A stretch of 64,000 nucleotides of DNA from Exiguobacterium aurantiacum (GCF_001766415.1 NZ_MKXO01000001.1:558001-622000), one strand, 5' to 3'. Shown: positions 52,936-62,035, numbered from the stretch's first letter. Translations and numbers: made by a program. Notes: generated by a model not told the origin, from the letters alone.

Positions 52936-53925
52936 TTGGACAAACACGCGATCATTGTCGGCGCCGGCCCGTGCGGCCTGTCGGCGGCAATCGAATTAGA
53001 ACGGGTCGGTATCTCGTGCACGATCATCGAACGAGGCAACATCGTCGATGCGATTTACCGCTATCCGACCCATCAGACGTTTTTCTCATCAGCCACTTTG
53101 CTTGAAATCGGGGATATCCCGTTCATCTGTAAAGACTTAAAACCACATCGCCAAGACGCGCTCGTCTATTATCGTGAAGTCGTGAGCCGGACCGGGCTTG
53201 TCGTCAAACCGTTCGAGACGGTCGAATCGGTCGACCGTCGTGCCGACAAATTCATCGTCCGGTCCCGTCACGACCGCCACGGCGTCACAGAACGCCTTGC
53301 CGACTTCGTCGTTCTCGCGACCGGGTACTACGGACGGCCCCGCAAGTTAGACGTCCCGGGAGAAGAACTTCCGCACGTGACCCATTATTTCAAAGAAGCA
53401 CATCCGTTTTATCGGCAACACGTCACCGTCATCGGCGGAAAGAACTCGGCGGTCGATGCGGCCATCGAACTCGAGAAAGCCGGGGCATACGTCACGGTGC
53501 TCTACCGCGGTGACGGCTATAGCCCATCGGTCAAACCATGGGTACTACCCGCTTTCGACTCCCTCGTTCGTCATGAAAAAGTACGTCTTGAGCTCGAGGC
53601 CGAGATCATTCGCATCGAACAGGACCATGTCGTCTATCGACAACATGGCGAAGAGAAACGGGTCGCAACGGACCACGTCCTCGCCATGACCGGTTACTTG
53701 CCTGACCACGGGCTGTTCTCGGCAGCCGGTGTGCTCGTCGACGACGAGACCGGCATCCCGCAGTTTGATGAGGCGACGTATGAGACAAACGTCGATAACC
53801 TGTTCATCGCCGGCGTCGTCGCGGCCGGGAACGATGCCAACAAAATCTTCATCGAAAACGGCCGTTTTCACGGCCAAGCGATCGCCGAAGCGCTTCGGGA
53901 GCGCATCGGTGTGACATCGTCATAA
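52936..53925 (+). CDS. ypdA: Bacillithiol disulfide reductase YpdA (Bdr)
   Basis: A 329-residue flavoprotein of the YpdA family, which reduces bacillithiol disulfide with NADPH. Motifs: FAD-binding VGAGPCGLSAA (about residues 7-17), IYRYPTHQTFFSSATLLEIGDIPF typical of YpdA, and a second Rossmann motif VTVIGGKNSAVDAAIELEKAG. The cysteine in GPCG matches the single active cysteine of YpdA. TTG 52936 has GAGGTG six bases upstream; GTG 52927 is an alternative. The bshA/bshB1 genes supply its substrate pathway. Confidence 0.93.
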   Translation: MDKHAIIVGAGPCGLSAAIELERVGISCTIIERGNIVDAIYRYPTHQTFFSSATLLEIGDIPFICKDLKPHRQDALVYYREVVSRTGLVVKPFETVESVDRRADKFIVRSRHDRHGVTERLADFVVLATGYYGRPRKLDVPGEELPHVTHYFKEAHPFYRQHVTVIGGKNSAVDAAIELEKAGAYVTVLYRGDGYSPSVKPWVLPAFDSLVRHEKVRLELEAEIIRIEQDHVVYRQHGEEKRVATDHVLAMTGYLPDHGLFSAAGVLVDDETGIPQFDEATYETNVDNLFIAGVVAAGNDANKIFIENGRFHGQAIAEALRERIGVTSS

Positions 53926-53937
53926 ACTTGTTCAACT

Positions 53938-53977
53938 AAAATGAGGAAGGACCCGACTGCGGGTCCTTCCTCATTTT
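53938..53977. terminator. Bidirectional terminator
   Basis: AAAATGAGGAAGGACCCG pairs with CGGGTCCTTCCTCATTTT around a 4-base loop between the convergent ypdA and gudB genes. Confidence 0.92.
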
Positions 53978-54001
53978 GCGATGTTCATCGGCAAGTCGCT
54001 A

Positions 54002-55270
54002 TCACACCCAGCCACGGAAGCGTGAGGCCTCCGCCATTTTACGGACACCGACCATATAGGCAGCGAGACGCATGTCGACTTTCCGGGCTGATGACGTGTT
54101 GTATACCGTATTGAACGAATGGACGAGCACTTTTTCAAGCTTCGTTTCGACTTCTTCTTCCGTCCAGTAATAACCTTGATTGTTTTGGACCCATTCGAAG
54201 TAAGAGACTGTCACGCCACCGCTTGAAGCGAGGACGTCAGGGACGAGCAAGATGCCGCGTTCTGTCAAAATACGCGTCGCTTCGTTCGTCGTCGGTCCGT
54301 TCGCCGCCTCGACGATGATCGACGCTTTGATGTTATCGGCGTTATCTTCAGTGATCTGGTTCTCGATCGCGGCCGGGACTAAAATGTCACAGTCGAGCTC
54401 GAGCATCTCTTTGTTCGAAATCGTGTTTTTGAACAGTGTCGAGATCGTCCCGAACGAGTCGCGTCGATCGAGCAAATACGGGATGTCAAGTCCGTTCTCA
54501 TCATAGATCGCGCCATACGCGTCACTGACAGCGATGACTTTCGCTCCCACGTCGTGCATGAACTTCGATAAGAAGCTGCCGGCGTTTCCAAATCCTTGGA
54601 CGACGACGCGCGCGCCTTTCAACTCGATCCCACGGCGAAGCGACGCCTCCCGGATCATGATGGCGACACCTTTTGCCGTCGCCGTCTCGCGACCGTGTGA
54701 ACCACCGAGCACGAGCGGCTTACCGGTGATGAAGCCCGGTGAGTTGAATTCATCGATACGGCTGTACTCATCCATCATCCATGCCATGATCTGCGAGTTC
54801 GTAAACACGTCAGGCGCCGGGATATCTTTGGTCGGACCTACGATTTGGCTGATCGCCCGGACGTAGCCGCGGCTCAACCGTTCGATTTCACGGAAACTCA
54901 TCTCACGCGGATCGCAAACGATGCCCCCTTTACCGCCACCGTAAGGAAGGTCGACGATACCGGCCTTCAGGCTCATCCATATCGACAGCGCCTTGACTTC
55001 TACTTCCGTCACGCTCGGGTGGAAGCGAATCCCACCTTTCGTCGGGCCGACAGCATCGTTATGTTGCGCCCGATAGCCAGTGAAGATCTTCGTCGAACCG
55101 TCGTCCATGCGGACAGGGATACGCACGGTCAACATCCGAAGCGGCTCTTTCAACAGCTCGTACATCTCTTCTGGATAACCGAGTTTCTCGAGCGCCTCGT
55201 GGACAACTTCCTGTGTCGATTCAAGGATGTTTTTTCGTTTTTGATGACCTTTTTCTTGATCCGTAATCAT
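54002..55270 (-). CDS. gudB: NAD-specific glutamate dehydrogenase
   Basis: A 422-residue hexameric-type enzyme degrading glutamate to 2-oxoglutarate and ammonia. The catalytic region has [21 protein letters not shown] and [17 protein letters not shown] with its catalytic lysine; the nucleotide site is [15 protein letters not shown]. The three-residue duplication that silences gudB in B. subtilis laboratory strains is absent, so this gene looks active. The upstream region has a promoter and a near-perfect cre box. Confidence 0.94.
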   Translation of the reverse strand: MITDQEKGHQKRKNILESTQEVVHEALEKLGYPEEMYELLKEPLRMLTVRIPVRMDDGSTKIFTGYRAQHNDAVGPTKGGIRFHPSVTEVEVKALSIWMSLKAGIVDLPYGGGKGGIVCDPREMSFREIERLSRGYVRAISQIVGPTKDIPAPDVFTNSQIMAWMMDEYSRIDEFNSPGFITGKPLVLGGSHGRETATAKGVAIMIREASLRRGIELKGARVVVQGFGNAGSFLSKFMHDVGAKVIAVSDAYGAIYDENGLDIPYLLDRRDSFGTISTLFKNTISNKEMLELDCDILVPAAIENQITEDNADNIKASIIVEAANGPTTNEATRILTERGILLVPDVLASSGGVTVSYFEWVQNNQGYYWTEEEVETKLEKVLVHSFNTVYNTSSARKVDMRLAAYMVGVRKMAEASRFRGWV

Positions 55271-55331
55271 GAAGGTTTCCTCCCCTAAATTGTCAATTCT
55301 CCCCCAAGAATCAACCTCGTATTCGTTTAAA

Positions 55332-55337
55332 AGTATA
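55332..55337 (-). promoter_or_regulatory. -10 element of the gudB promoter
   Basis: TATACT on the minus strand, 62 bases upstream of the gudB start. At 17 bases spacing the -35 position reads TTTCAA, which is poor, so the promoter may depend on an activator. Confidence 0.5.
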
Positions 55338-55377
55338 GCCGATAAGCAAGCATTTTGAAAGGGTTTTACAAAAATAA

Positions 55378-55391
55378 TGAAAGCGTTTTCT
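55378..55391. promoter_or_regulatory. Catabolite response element (cre) candidate
   Basis: TGAAAGCGTTTTCT matches the cre consensus TGWNANCGNTNWCA at 13 of 14 positions. It lies about 60 bases upstream of the predicted gudB transcription start, a position more typical of CcpA activation than repression. Confidence 0.55.
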
Positions 55392-55400
55392 AAAAAGCGG

Positions 55401-55418
55401 AGAAGGGGAATCCCTTCT
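55401..55418 (-). terminator. Weak terminator of ddl
   Basis: AGAAGGG / CCCTTCT stem overlapping the ddl stop, followed after CCGC by TTTTT on the minus strand. The gap between stem and T run makes this call tentative. Confidence 0.4.
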
Positions 55419-56338
55419 TATTTTTCTAAGGCGAGCGCGATGAAACGCTCTAGCAATTCACCGTAAGAAATACCGGCGACGTTCGCACTGTCCGGGAACA
55501 GACTGAGCGGCGTCATCCCCGGGAGCGTGTTCGTCTCGAGGATGTAGGCCAATCCTTGCTCCGACACTAAGAAATCAGAACGTGAATAGCCGCTGCAGCC
55601 GAGGGCACGGTGCGCCTCAATCGCGGCCGCTTGCACTTCTTTCGTCAACGCCTCCGGCAACTCCGCCGGACAGACGTGAATCGACCCGCCTTCCGAATAC
55701 TTAGACTCGTAGTCGTAAAATTCATTCTTCGGGATGATCTCGATGACCGGGAGGGCGTGCTCGTTCCCACGGTTGCCGAGCACCGGAACGGTCAGCTCAC
55801 GACCTTTGATGTACTGTTCGACCAACACGGCCGTATCACATTGGAACGCCTTGGCGATGCCCGCGCGTAGCATCGACTCGTCGGTCGCGATCGTCAGTCC
55901 GTTCGAAGAGCCTTCTTGCGCCGGTTTGACGACGCAAGGAAACTCGCCGCCCCATTCGGCCACTTTCAAATCGAGGTCATCCCCTGCTTGGACGAGGACG
56001 TCACGGGCGACACGAATACCTGAAGCGGCGAAAATGATTTTCGCGCGTGCCTTGTCCATCGCGAGAGCCGAAGCCAAGACGCCCGACCCTGTATAAGGGA
56101 GCTGCGCCATCTCGAGGAGCGACTGGACGCGACCGTCTTCTCCATACTTGCCGTGCAGGGCACTGACGACGACGTCTGCTTGAAGCGTCAATAACTCTTC
56201 AGCCCGATCCGGGTGAAAATCGATGGCCACGACTTCATGACCCCGTGCCTCTAACGCTTCGATCATACCTTTACCACTCGTAAGCGACACTTCACGCTCA
56301 CCCGATACTCCACCATATAAAACAGCGACTTTCATCAT
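55418..56338 (-). CDS. ddl: D-alanine-D-alanine ligase
   Basis: A 306-residue ATP-grasp ligase that makes the D-Ala-D-Ala end of peptidoglycan precursors. It begins VAVLYGGVSGEREVSLTSG, with ALHGKYGEDGRVQSLLEMAQLPYTGSGVLASALAMDK, VVKPAQEGSSNGL, and the C-terminal EAHRALGCSGYSRSDF and LETNTLPGMTPLSLFP. The tyrosine in LPYTGSG is the residue associated with D-Ala rather than D-lactate preference in part of the family. This shorter form (about 306) lacks the extra loops of Ddl A. Confidence 0.95.
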   Translation of the reverse strand: MMKVAVLYGGVSGEREVSLTSGKGMIEALEARGHEVVAIDFHPDRAEELLTLQADVVVSALHGKYGEDGRVQSLLEMAQLPYTGSGVLASALAMDKARAKIIFAASGIRVARDVLVQAGDDLDLKVAEWGGEFPCVVKPAQEGSSNGLTIATDESMLRAGIAKAFQCDTAVLVEQYIKGRELTVPVLGNRGNEHALPVIEIIPKNEFYDYESKYSEGGSIHVCPAELPEALTKEVQAAAIEAHRALGCSGYSRSDFLVSEQGLAYILETNTLPGMTPLSLFPDSANVAGISYGELLERFIALALEK

Positions 56339-56418
56339 ATCTCTCCTTCAGCTAACTTCTCAAAAATTCAAGTTTTATCATACCATGTGTCAGCTGAAAA
56401 CAATAGAAACAGAATAGT

Positions 56419-56450
56419 AAAAAAGCCGTACTTACGCGAACGTATCGTAC
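56419..56450 (-). terminator. Terminator of the mecA paralogue
   Basis: GTAC-GA-TACG and CGTA-A-GTAC fold into a hairpin on the minus strand that includes the stop codon at 56432; GGC and six T follow. Confidence 0.75.
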
Positions 56451-57013
56451 AGCTGTTTCACTGCTTGTTCAGTTTGGATGGTCTTCCCGTACTCCATCAT
56501 GAGATACGGGCTGACGGTCGTCGTCTTGCCATATTCAGACAGGATGGCGGCGAGCCGTTCCTCGACTTGCGGTTTGAGAACTTCTACAAAATGTAAGTAG
56601 TAGCGGCCGTCATAATGATAGAGTGCCCCACCTTGGTCGGTATCTTGCATATGCGGAAACGCACAAATCGACGCATTGATCACGTCTTCAATATCGTCAA
56701 ACTGATAAATCAAATGGTGGATCACATCGATCGTCAAGCGAATCTCGACTTGTTCTTGATCCGACTCCGCGACGACCGCATCGACTTTTTGAACATCGAT
56801 GACGAGTCCATCGCGTGGAAACATCGTCACATTCAAGTCGACAGCACCTTGCGGCATGAACCCATATTCGGCCTCGGCCGTTTCAAGCAATTCCCGCCAT
56901 AGTTCTTGACCGCTCTCTCCGACAATCGTATCGATAGCGATCCCTCGAATCGATAAGTCGCTCGCAGTCAAGTATACCCTCAAATGTTCTTTTGTCTGTT
57001 TTTCAAATCTCAA
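56432..57013 (-). CDS. ypbH: MecA-family adaptor protein (MecB/YpbH type)
   Basis: A 193-residue ClpC adaptor. The N-terminal substrate-binding domain starts MRFEKQTKEHLRVYLTASDLSIRGI, an acidic linker follows (about 75-105), and the C-terminal domain (IDVIHHLIYQFDDIEDVINASICAFPHM..., LYHYDGRYYLHF) binds ClpC. Position next to gudB and recQ points to the YpbH (MecB) paralogue rather than MecA itself, though the two are hard to separate by sequence alone. TTG start with GGAGG seven bases upstream. Confidence 0.85.
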   Translation of the reverse strand: MRFEKQTKEHLRVYLTASDLSIRGIAIDTIVGESGQELWRELLETAEAEYGFMPQGAVDLNVTMFPRDGLVIDVQKVDAVVAESDQEQVEIRLTIDVIHHLIYQFDDIEDVINASICAFPHMQDTDQGGALYHYDGRYYLHFVEVLKPQVEERLAAILSEYGKTTTVSPYLMMEYGKTIQTEQAVKQLYDTFA

Positions 57014-57073
57014 ACGAAAACCTCCAAAGAAAAATCATTCTACTTAATAAGCTACTCCCGTTTTGTCGACCTG

Positions 57074-57931
57074 TCAAATGGTTGACAACCACTCGTTCCA
57101 AGCTTCGGGCGTATCTCCTAGAAACGCTCCTTCAAATTGCGACGCTTGTTGACTGACGGCGTATCCACCCGCACCGATGACGAGGTCTGGATGCTCCGCT
57201 TGAATGTAACGCATCGCTTCTTGAAGATTGGCAATGTGCTCAGTCAACGTACATGAAAAGATTAAACATTTCGCGTCGATATCATGGAGCGCCATGCTCA
57301 AATCCTCTTTCGGGAACCCCGATCCGAGGAAAATGACGTCAAAGCCGTATTGTCTTAAATAGAGTGTCACGAACAAAAGGCCGATTTCATGCATCTCACC
57401 CGGGGCGCAGACGCAAATGATCCGGGGCAAAAATGGATTCATCGGCATTTGAAGAGACAACGTCGACAAGCGGGCTCGGAAAAAGGACGTCGCAAAGTGT
57501 TCGTGCGCGATCGTGACCTTCCCATTTTCCCAGCGCGTGCCGATATCCATCAGCAACGGGCTAATGATATCTTTCGTCACTTTTTCAAAACTGAACGTGT
57601 TGAAGGCACGGTTCATCAAATCGTGCGCTTTCCGTTCATCAAATTTGAGCAGCGCGTCCATTAATCCATCCTTCAATTCTTCGTCGTAGAGACGAGCAGG
57701 CTTCGGCTTCGGTGCCTCGTGAAGTTGCTGAATCGCTTGCGAGACGGTCAACCCTTCGCGTTGTTTTTCAACGACCCATTTGATTTTTTCGACGTCTTGG
57801 TCGGAATACAACCGGTGACCCGAATCGGTCCGACTCGGCTCGATAAACTGATAACGACGCTCCCAAGCCCGAATCGTCGTCGGGTTCACACCGGTCAGTG
57901 ACGCGACCGTCTTGATGGAGTACTTCGGCAT
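57074..57931 (-). CDS. CarH/LitR-like MerR regulator with B12-binding domain
   Basis: A 285-residue regulator. Residues 1-70 are a MerR-type DNA-binding domain (YSIKTVASLTGVNPTTIRAWERRY). A four-helix segment (about 80-165) carries W134-x9-E144-H145, and the Rossmann B12-binding domain has E179-M-H181-E-I-G. These match the CarH set W-x9-EH and E-x-H-x-x-G, where the histidine is the lower cobalt ligand. CarH/LitR proteins hold adenosylcobalamin in the dark, repress carotenoid genes and release DNA on illumination. It is inserted between ypbH and recQ relative to Bacillus. Confidence 0.9.
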   Translation of the reverse strand: MPKYSIKTVASLTGVNPTTIRAWERRYQFIEPSRTDSGHRLYSDQDVEKIKWVVEKQREGLTVSQAIQQLHEAPKPKPARLYDEELKDGLMDALLKFDERKAHDLMNRAFNTFSFEKVTKDIISPLLMDIGTRWENGKVTIAHEHFATSFFRARLSTLSLQMPMNPFLPRIICVCAPGEMHEIGLLFVTLYLRQYGFDVIFLGSGFPKEDLSMALHDIDAKCLIFSCTLTEHIANLQEAMRYIQAEHPDLVIGAGGYAVSQQASQFEGAFLGDTPEAWNEWLSTI

Positions 57932-57965
57932 AGCAGCCCTCCTCTCCTACAGGTTCTTCCCTTTA

Positions 57966-57971
57966 AGTATA
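57966..57971 (-). promoter_or_regulatory. -10 element of the CarH-like regulator gene
   Basis: TATACT on the minus strand, about 35 bases upstream of ATG 57931; the -35 position 17 bases away (AGGTAA) is inside the inverted repeat described separately. Confidence 0.5.
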
Positions 57972-57990
57972 GACCCATCATTTCAGCTTT

Positions 57991-58025
57991 ACCTGTTTTA
58001 TTGTGCAAATTTGTGAGAAACAGGT
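57991..58025. promoter_or_regulatory. Inverted repeat, candidate operator of the CarH-like regulator
   Basis: ACCTGTTT (57991-57998) and AAACAGGT (58018-58025) form a perfect 8-bp inverted repeat with 19 bases between. The proximal arm overlaps the -35 region. A third partial copy, ACAGGTT, is at 57949-57955 near the binding site. Autoregulation is inferred. Confidence 0.5.
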
Positions 58026-58069
58026 GTGACTTTTCCAATTCAAGTAAACATCGCGAGGATGTTGAAACA

Positions 58070-58098
58070 AAATAAAAAATACGGCGTCTCCACCGTAT
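58070..58098 (-). terminator. Terminator of the small membrane protein gene
   Basis: ATACGG / CCGTAT stem with an 8-base loop, then TTTTTATTTTG on the minus strand, just after the stop at 58101. Confidence 0.8.
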
Positions 58099-58100
58099 CA

Positions 58101-58304
58101 TCAGAAAAATAATGTATGACGTCCTATATATAAAAATGCGAGGATAATCGCAAACATCGTCAAAGTCAGCATCATAGCCAGCGGTCGTTTCAACCAATTA
58201 TCATTCAATTTTTCTTTCCGCTCGTGCTCTTGCCGTTCCGACCGAGACGGCAACGTGTCCACGACTTTTTCACGAAGAGAATCTGCTTGGTTTCGATGTC
58301 GCAA
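58101..58304 (-). CDS. Small single-pass membrane protein
   Basis: A 67-residue protein: a charged cytoplasmic head (SLREKVVDTLPSRSERQEHERKEKLNDN) and one C-terminal membrane helix (PLAMMLTLTMFAIILAFLYI). I do not recognise a family. It lies between recQ and the CarH-like gene, near where Bacillus has ypbE and ypbF, whose products also join a charged segment to a membrane helix. AAGGAGGGC precedes the ATG. Confidence 0.65.
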   Translation of the reverse strand: MRHRNQADSLREKVVDTLPSRSERQEHERKEKLNDNWLKRPLAMMLTLTMFAIILAFLYIGRHTLFF

Positions 58305-58345
58305 CGTGTGCCCTCCTTTACCTTTTTTATCATTTTACTATGATA

Positions 58346-59773
58346 TCAATCAAAGGAAAAGATGCGCGCCAACCGATGTTTCCAATCTGTCACATTTTTA
58401 GACACAACTTGAACCGACGGCGGGAATGAAATCTCACCACAGACGTCACAGCAATCGGCTTGTTTGACCGGTTGCTCCGAAAAGTAATTCAGCAAGTAGT
58501 CGCGTCGGCACTTCTTGATAAGCGCGTAGTCGATCATTTGACCGAGCTGGCGGTACCGGGCCCGCTTTCTCTCTTTTACCCAATTGACCGCATCGGCAAG
58601 CGTGCGTTCGGCGAGCATTTGGTTTAGCAAGCCCCATACCGGATCTTCCTCGTTCATCTTCAACAGCCGCGGTAATTGCGACAAACTCGTGCCGTTGTCC
58701 CGTTCTAGATAAGCTATGCGGATGTCTTTATCTTTCGGGTACTGTTGATCGATTAAAAACTGTTGGATCCGTTCATCCCCTTCGGCATACAGTAAGACGG
58801 CAAACGCCGGTTCGCCGTCCCGGCCGGCCCGGCCGATCTCTTGCATATACGCCTCGAGCGTCGCCGGCAGTTGGAAATGGATGACAGAGCGCACGTTATC
58901 TTTGTTGACGCCCATCCCGAACGCACTCGTACATACCATGATCGCGACTTCGTCGCGTAAAAACTGCGATTGAACGAGGCGCCGATCCTCGGTCGACATC
59001 CCGCCGTGATAAAACAAGGCGTCATCGAGTTGAAGCGCGAGCGCTTCAGCTTCCCGTCGTGTCGCCGTATAGATGACGGCCGGTGTCGGCACTTCTCGAA
59101 CGAGTTCGATCAGTCGCGGCATCTTTCGTTCCGTCTCGAGCCGTTCGACGATGAGACGGATCTCAGGTCGATTGGCCGAATGGACGAATTGGGACGGCGA
59201 GAATAAAGCTAGTTTTTCAATAATGTCCCGTTTCACGTTTTCCGGGGCCGTCGCCGTGACGGCCATGCATTGCGGGCTTCCGAGTTGTTTACGGAGCTCC
59301 CCGAGCCGTGCGTATTCCGGCCTGAACTCGTGACCCCATTGCGAGATACAGTGCGCTTCATCGATGACGAGCATTTGAATCGGAGTCCTTGCGAGCGCCC
59401 GGGTCACGTGCGGTACGGCAAGCTGTTCGGGAGATAGGTATAAGAACCGATAGCGCTTCAAATGATTCAGTATGTCTTGTTTCTCTTCTAACGTCTCCAT
59501 CGACGTCAGCCTCGCCACGCCACGCTCGCCGCGCTCCCGAATATGGAGCATTTGGTCTTCGATCAACGACAAGAGCGGCGAGACGATAATCGTCAAGCCT
59601 TCGTTCTTTAAATACGACGGGAGTTGGAACGTCAATGATTTCCCGGCACCCGTCGGCATGATCGCCAACACGTCCTGCCCTTCGGCGACCGCTTCGATGA
59701 CGTCACGCTGTCCGGGACGAAACGTCTCGTGACCGAACACACGCTTCAACGTTTTTTCATACAAATGTCTCAC
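58346..59773 (-). CDS. recQ: ATP-dependent DNA helicase RecQ (short form)
   Basis: A 475-residue RecQ. Walker A is PTGAGKS near residue 41-47, DEAH is in VIDEAHCISQWGHEFRPEY, and late motifs include ATLEAYMQEIGRAGRDGEPA. The zinc-binding part has KKCRRDYLLNYF...DCCDVCGE. The HRDC domain of longer RecQ proteins is absent. It matches B. subtilis YpbC (the shorter of two RecQ-type proteins). Its start overlaps the end of ypbB by 17 bases. Confidence 0.93.
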   Translation of the reverse strand: MRHLYEKTLKRVFGHETFRPGQRDVIEAVAEGQDVLAIMPTGAGKSLTFQLPSYLKNEGLTIIVSPLLSLIEDQMLHIRERGERGVARLTSMETLEEKQDILNHLKRYRFLYLSPEQLAVPHVTRALARTPIQMLVIDEAHCISQWGHEFRPEYARLGELRKQLGSPQCMAVTATAPENVKRDIIEKLALFSPSQFVHSANRPEIRLIVERLETERKMPRLIELVREVPTPAVIYTATRREAEALALQLDDALFYHGGMSTEDRRLVQSQFLRDEVAIMVCTSAFGMGVNKDNVRSVIHFQLPATLEAYMQEIGRAGRDGEPAFAVLLYAEGDERIQQFLIDQQYPKDKDIRIAYLERDNGTSLSQLPRLLKMNEEDPVWGLLNQMLAERTLADAVNWVKERKRARYRQLGQMIDYALIKKCRRDYLLNYFSEQPVKQADCCDVCGEISFPPSVQVVSKNVTDWKHRLARIFSFD

Positions 59774-60779
59774 CTCGTTTCAATCTCGCGAACACTAACC
59801 GAATTTGGAAGTAACTGAGATTGTCGGTTTTCTCGAAGATCGGCTTTAGCGCCCAGCTGTCTTCTTCCCGTAACCGTTCGACTTCGGCAATCGCGTCGGC
59901 TGGCACGAATTGATCGAGCGGGAAGTCGTCCAAATACATCGCCATCTCGACGACGTGGTCTTCGATTGTGCTCGTGCGCAGGCGCCTGATCGATTGTACT
60001 TGCGCGAACGTGCGACCGGCCGAAAACAAATCGAACGATTCACGCGCCGATAACGTCATCCGCTCATCCGACAATCCGTGGGCAAACCCTAGTATTTTGG
60101 CATCTCGCGGCACAGTCCGTAACAGCGCGTTCCATCCGGCCAAGAAATAAAGCCGTGCCGTCCGAGCATCGACGTCAAGGAGCGTCGCGATCTGTTCATA
60201 CGTGTATCCCGTCTCGAACGCCCCGGTGAAACGATAGACGACTGCCGTCGCATATGGATCACCGACCGTTTCAAGCGCTGTTTCGAGTTCTTGATGAAAC
60301 GAGGCGATCAGTTCTTTCCACTCTCGTTCCGTTCGCACGATTTGCTTGACCCACCGCTCGGCCATCCGATCGGCTTGAACCGGATAAAACGTGCGCTCGT
60401 GTTCGAGTGACATGAACGTCTGGATAAATAAACTGAGACGTTTCCATGTCATCGTCGTATAGTCCCGGTACTCGCCACCGAGCCGGTCAAACAACTGGCT
60501 GACCGCGTCCGGACTAGCGAGCATACTTCCGGCTTCGGTTAACGTGAACGTCGCCCGATTGAGCCAGCCTCTTTTCTCAAACGAGACTAACAGCTTCTCA
60601 TAATCATATTTCGTATAAGGGAACAGTCCGAAAATCGGTTCAAGGTCATAAAAAAAAGCATCTTGGAGCGTCGTCGCCGAACGTTTTCCGTTTAAAACGT
60701 GAAACAGGCTACGTTCGCTGCGCTCCCCTTTTAAGCGTTGAATCGATAGGAGCAACACTCCGTCGGCTAAATGAACCAT
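59757..60779 (-). CDS. ypbB: YpbB family helix-turn-helix protein
   Basis: A 340-residue protein that is conserved upstream of recQ. It starts MVHLADGVLLLSIQRLKGERSERSLFHVLNGKRSATTLQDA, the YpbB pattern, and contains a C-terminal helix-turn-helix (SAGRTFAQVQSIRRLRTSTIEDHVVEMAMYL) like those found after helicases. Function is unknown, but the strict pairing with recQ suggests a partner in DNA processing. ATG 60779 has GAGGG seven bases upstream. Confidence 0.85.
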   Translation of the reverse strand: MVHLADGVLLLSIQRLKGERSERSLFHVLNGKRSATTLQDAFFYDLEPIFGLFPYTKYDYEKLLVSFEKRGWLNRATFTLTEAGSMLASPDAVSQLFDRLGGEYRDYTTMTWKRLSLFIQTFMSLEHERTFYPVQADRMAERWVKQIVRTEREWKELIASFHQELETALETVGDPYATAVVYRFTGAFETGYTYEQIATLLDVDARTARLYFLAGWNALLRTVPRDAKILGFAHGLSDERMTLSARESFDLFSAGRTFAQVQSIRRLRTSTIEDHVVEMAMYLDDFPLDQFVPADAIAEVERLREEDSWALKPIFEKTDNLSYFQIRLVFARLKRGETFV

Positions 60780-60833
60780 CCTTCCACCCTCTCTCATTAT
60801 CACTATCCCTCCAAAACGTTATTCGTTTCCTCA

Positions 60834-60862
60834 TTGAAATATTAGGGTATGTAGACTACAAT
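60834..60862 (+). promoter_or_regulatory. Promoter of fer
   Basis: TTGAAA (60834-60839) and TACAAT (60857-60862) separated by 17 bases, about 55 bases upstream of the fer binding site. Confidence 0.7.
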
Positions 60863-60878
60863 TACTCATAGTCAGTAG

Positions 60879-61172
<294 letters not shown>

Positions 61173-61177
61173 GAGAG

Positions 61178-61213
61178 ACATGTGTGTCAAGTTGACACAC
61201 ATGTCTTTTTTTA
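61178..61213 (+). terminator. Terminator of fer
   Basis: GACATGTGTGTCA / TGACACACATGTC, a 13-bp perfect stem with AGT loop, followed by seven T. It lies between fer and the convergent nuclease gene. Confidence 0.9.
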
Positions 61214-62011
61214 ACGGGCCGCTCTTCTAAACCCTGCCGCCTCGGCCTCTCCTTCCGTACAGAACATTTCCTCCGGGTTCGTGCGTTCATAGCTCGCACC
61301 GCCAGGCACGTGATAAATTTTCTCACCTTCCCGATTAATGTTCCCTTTAATGTCACACGCTTCGCTCGGCTCCGATCGAGGTTTCGCCGGTCGCGCCGCT
61401 TCATGGTCGAAACCGTTGCCCGTCACGTAGTCCTCGATGCTCCAAATGCCGAGCAGCTCGCGCCGGGCCGCGCGTTCGACATCGCGGAACGCATCGATGT
61501 GCTGGGTGTTCGGGGCGTAAACGTACGCGACGCGTGCGAGACCGCGACGCAGCAGCTCTTCATTGAGCATCGCATCATCATACCATACGTAAGCGAGCGT
61601 CCGCTGATAGCGGTCGTAGCGCCCGACGTCGTACTCGAGGACGATCGTCTCACCTTCCGGTAACCAACGCGCGACGAACGCCTTCGCGTCCTCACCGAAC
61701 GGTTGGACCGGCAACGTCGGATGACTCGTCTCAGGCGTGTCGACGAGCAGGAGTCGAATCGACTCGGTCGCACCGCTCTCAAACTCGACTTTAAGCGTAT
61801 CGCCATCGATGACGCGGTCTAACGTGACTGTCTCCGTCTTGCCGATCGGCGCTTTAACTTTTGTCCCGACGTCCGCTGCCGGGTAATCCGACTCGAGTTC
61901 GACGAGCGATTCCGGCGGCTCGATTTGCTCGGCGAACCAGTCATCGACCGAGCAACCGGCTAACGAAACGCTCAGCACGAGAACGAGCAGTAGTTGCCAC
62001 CATTGTTTCAA
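61211..62011 (-). CDS. Lipoprotein thermonuclease with C-terminal sunset-type domain
   Basis: About 266 residues. A lipoprotein signal (LLLVLVLSVSLAGC, lipidated C20) precedes a staphylococcal nuclease domain: DRVIDGDTLKV, IRLLLVDTPET (catalytic R and E) and VGRYDRYQRTLAYVW (second catalytic R). The C-terminal segment CDIKGNINREGEKIYHVPGG...PEEMFCTEGEAEAAGFR resembles the small cysteine-paired domain found on many extracellular thermonucleases (sometimes called sunset domain). It probably degrades DNA outside the membrane. TTG 62011 has AGAGGTG six bases upstream. Confidence 0.85.
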   Translation of the reverse strand: MKQWWQLLLVLVLSVSLAGCSVDDWFAEQIEPPESLVELESDYPAADVGTKVKAPIGKTETVTLDRVIDGDTLKVEFESGATESIRLLLVDTPETSHPTLPVQPFGEDAKAFVARWLPEGETIVLEYDVGRYDRYQRTLAYVWYDDAMLNEELLRRGLARVAYVYAPNTQHIDAFRDVERAARRELLGIWSIEDYVTGNGFDHEAARPAKPRSEPSEACDIKGNINREGEKIYHVPGGASYERTNPEEMFCTEGEAEAAGFRRAAR

Positions 62012-62035
62012 TTGTCTCACCTCTACACCAGTATA

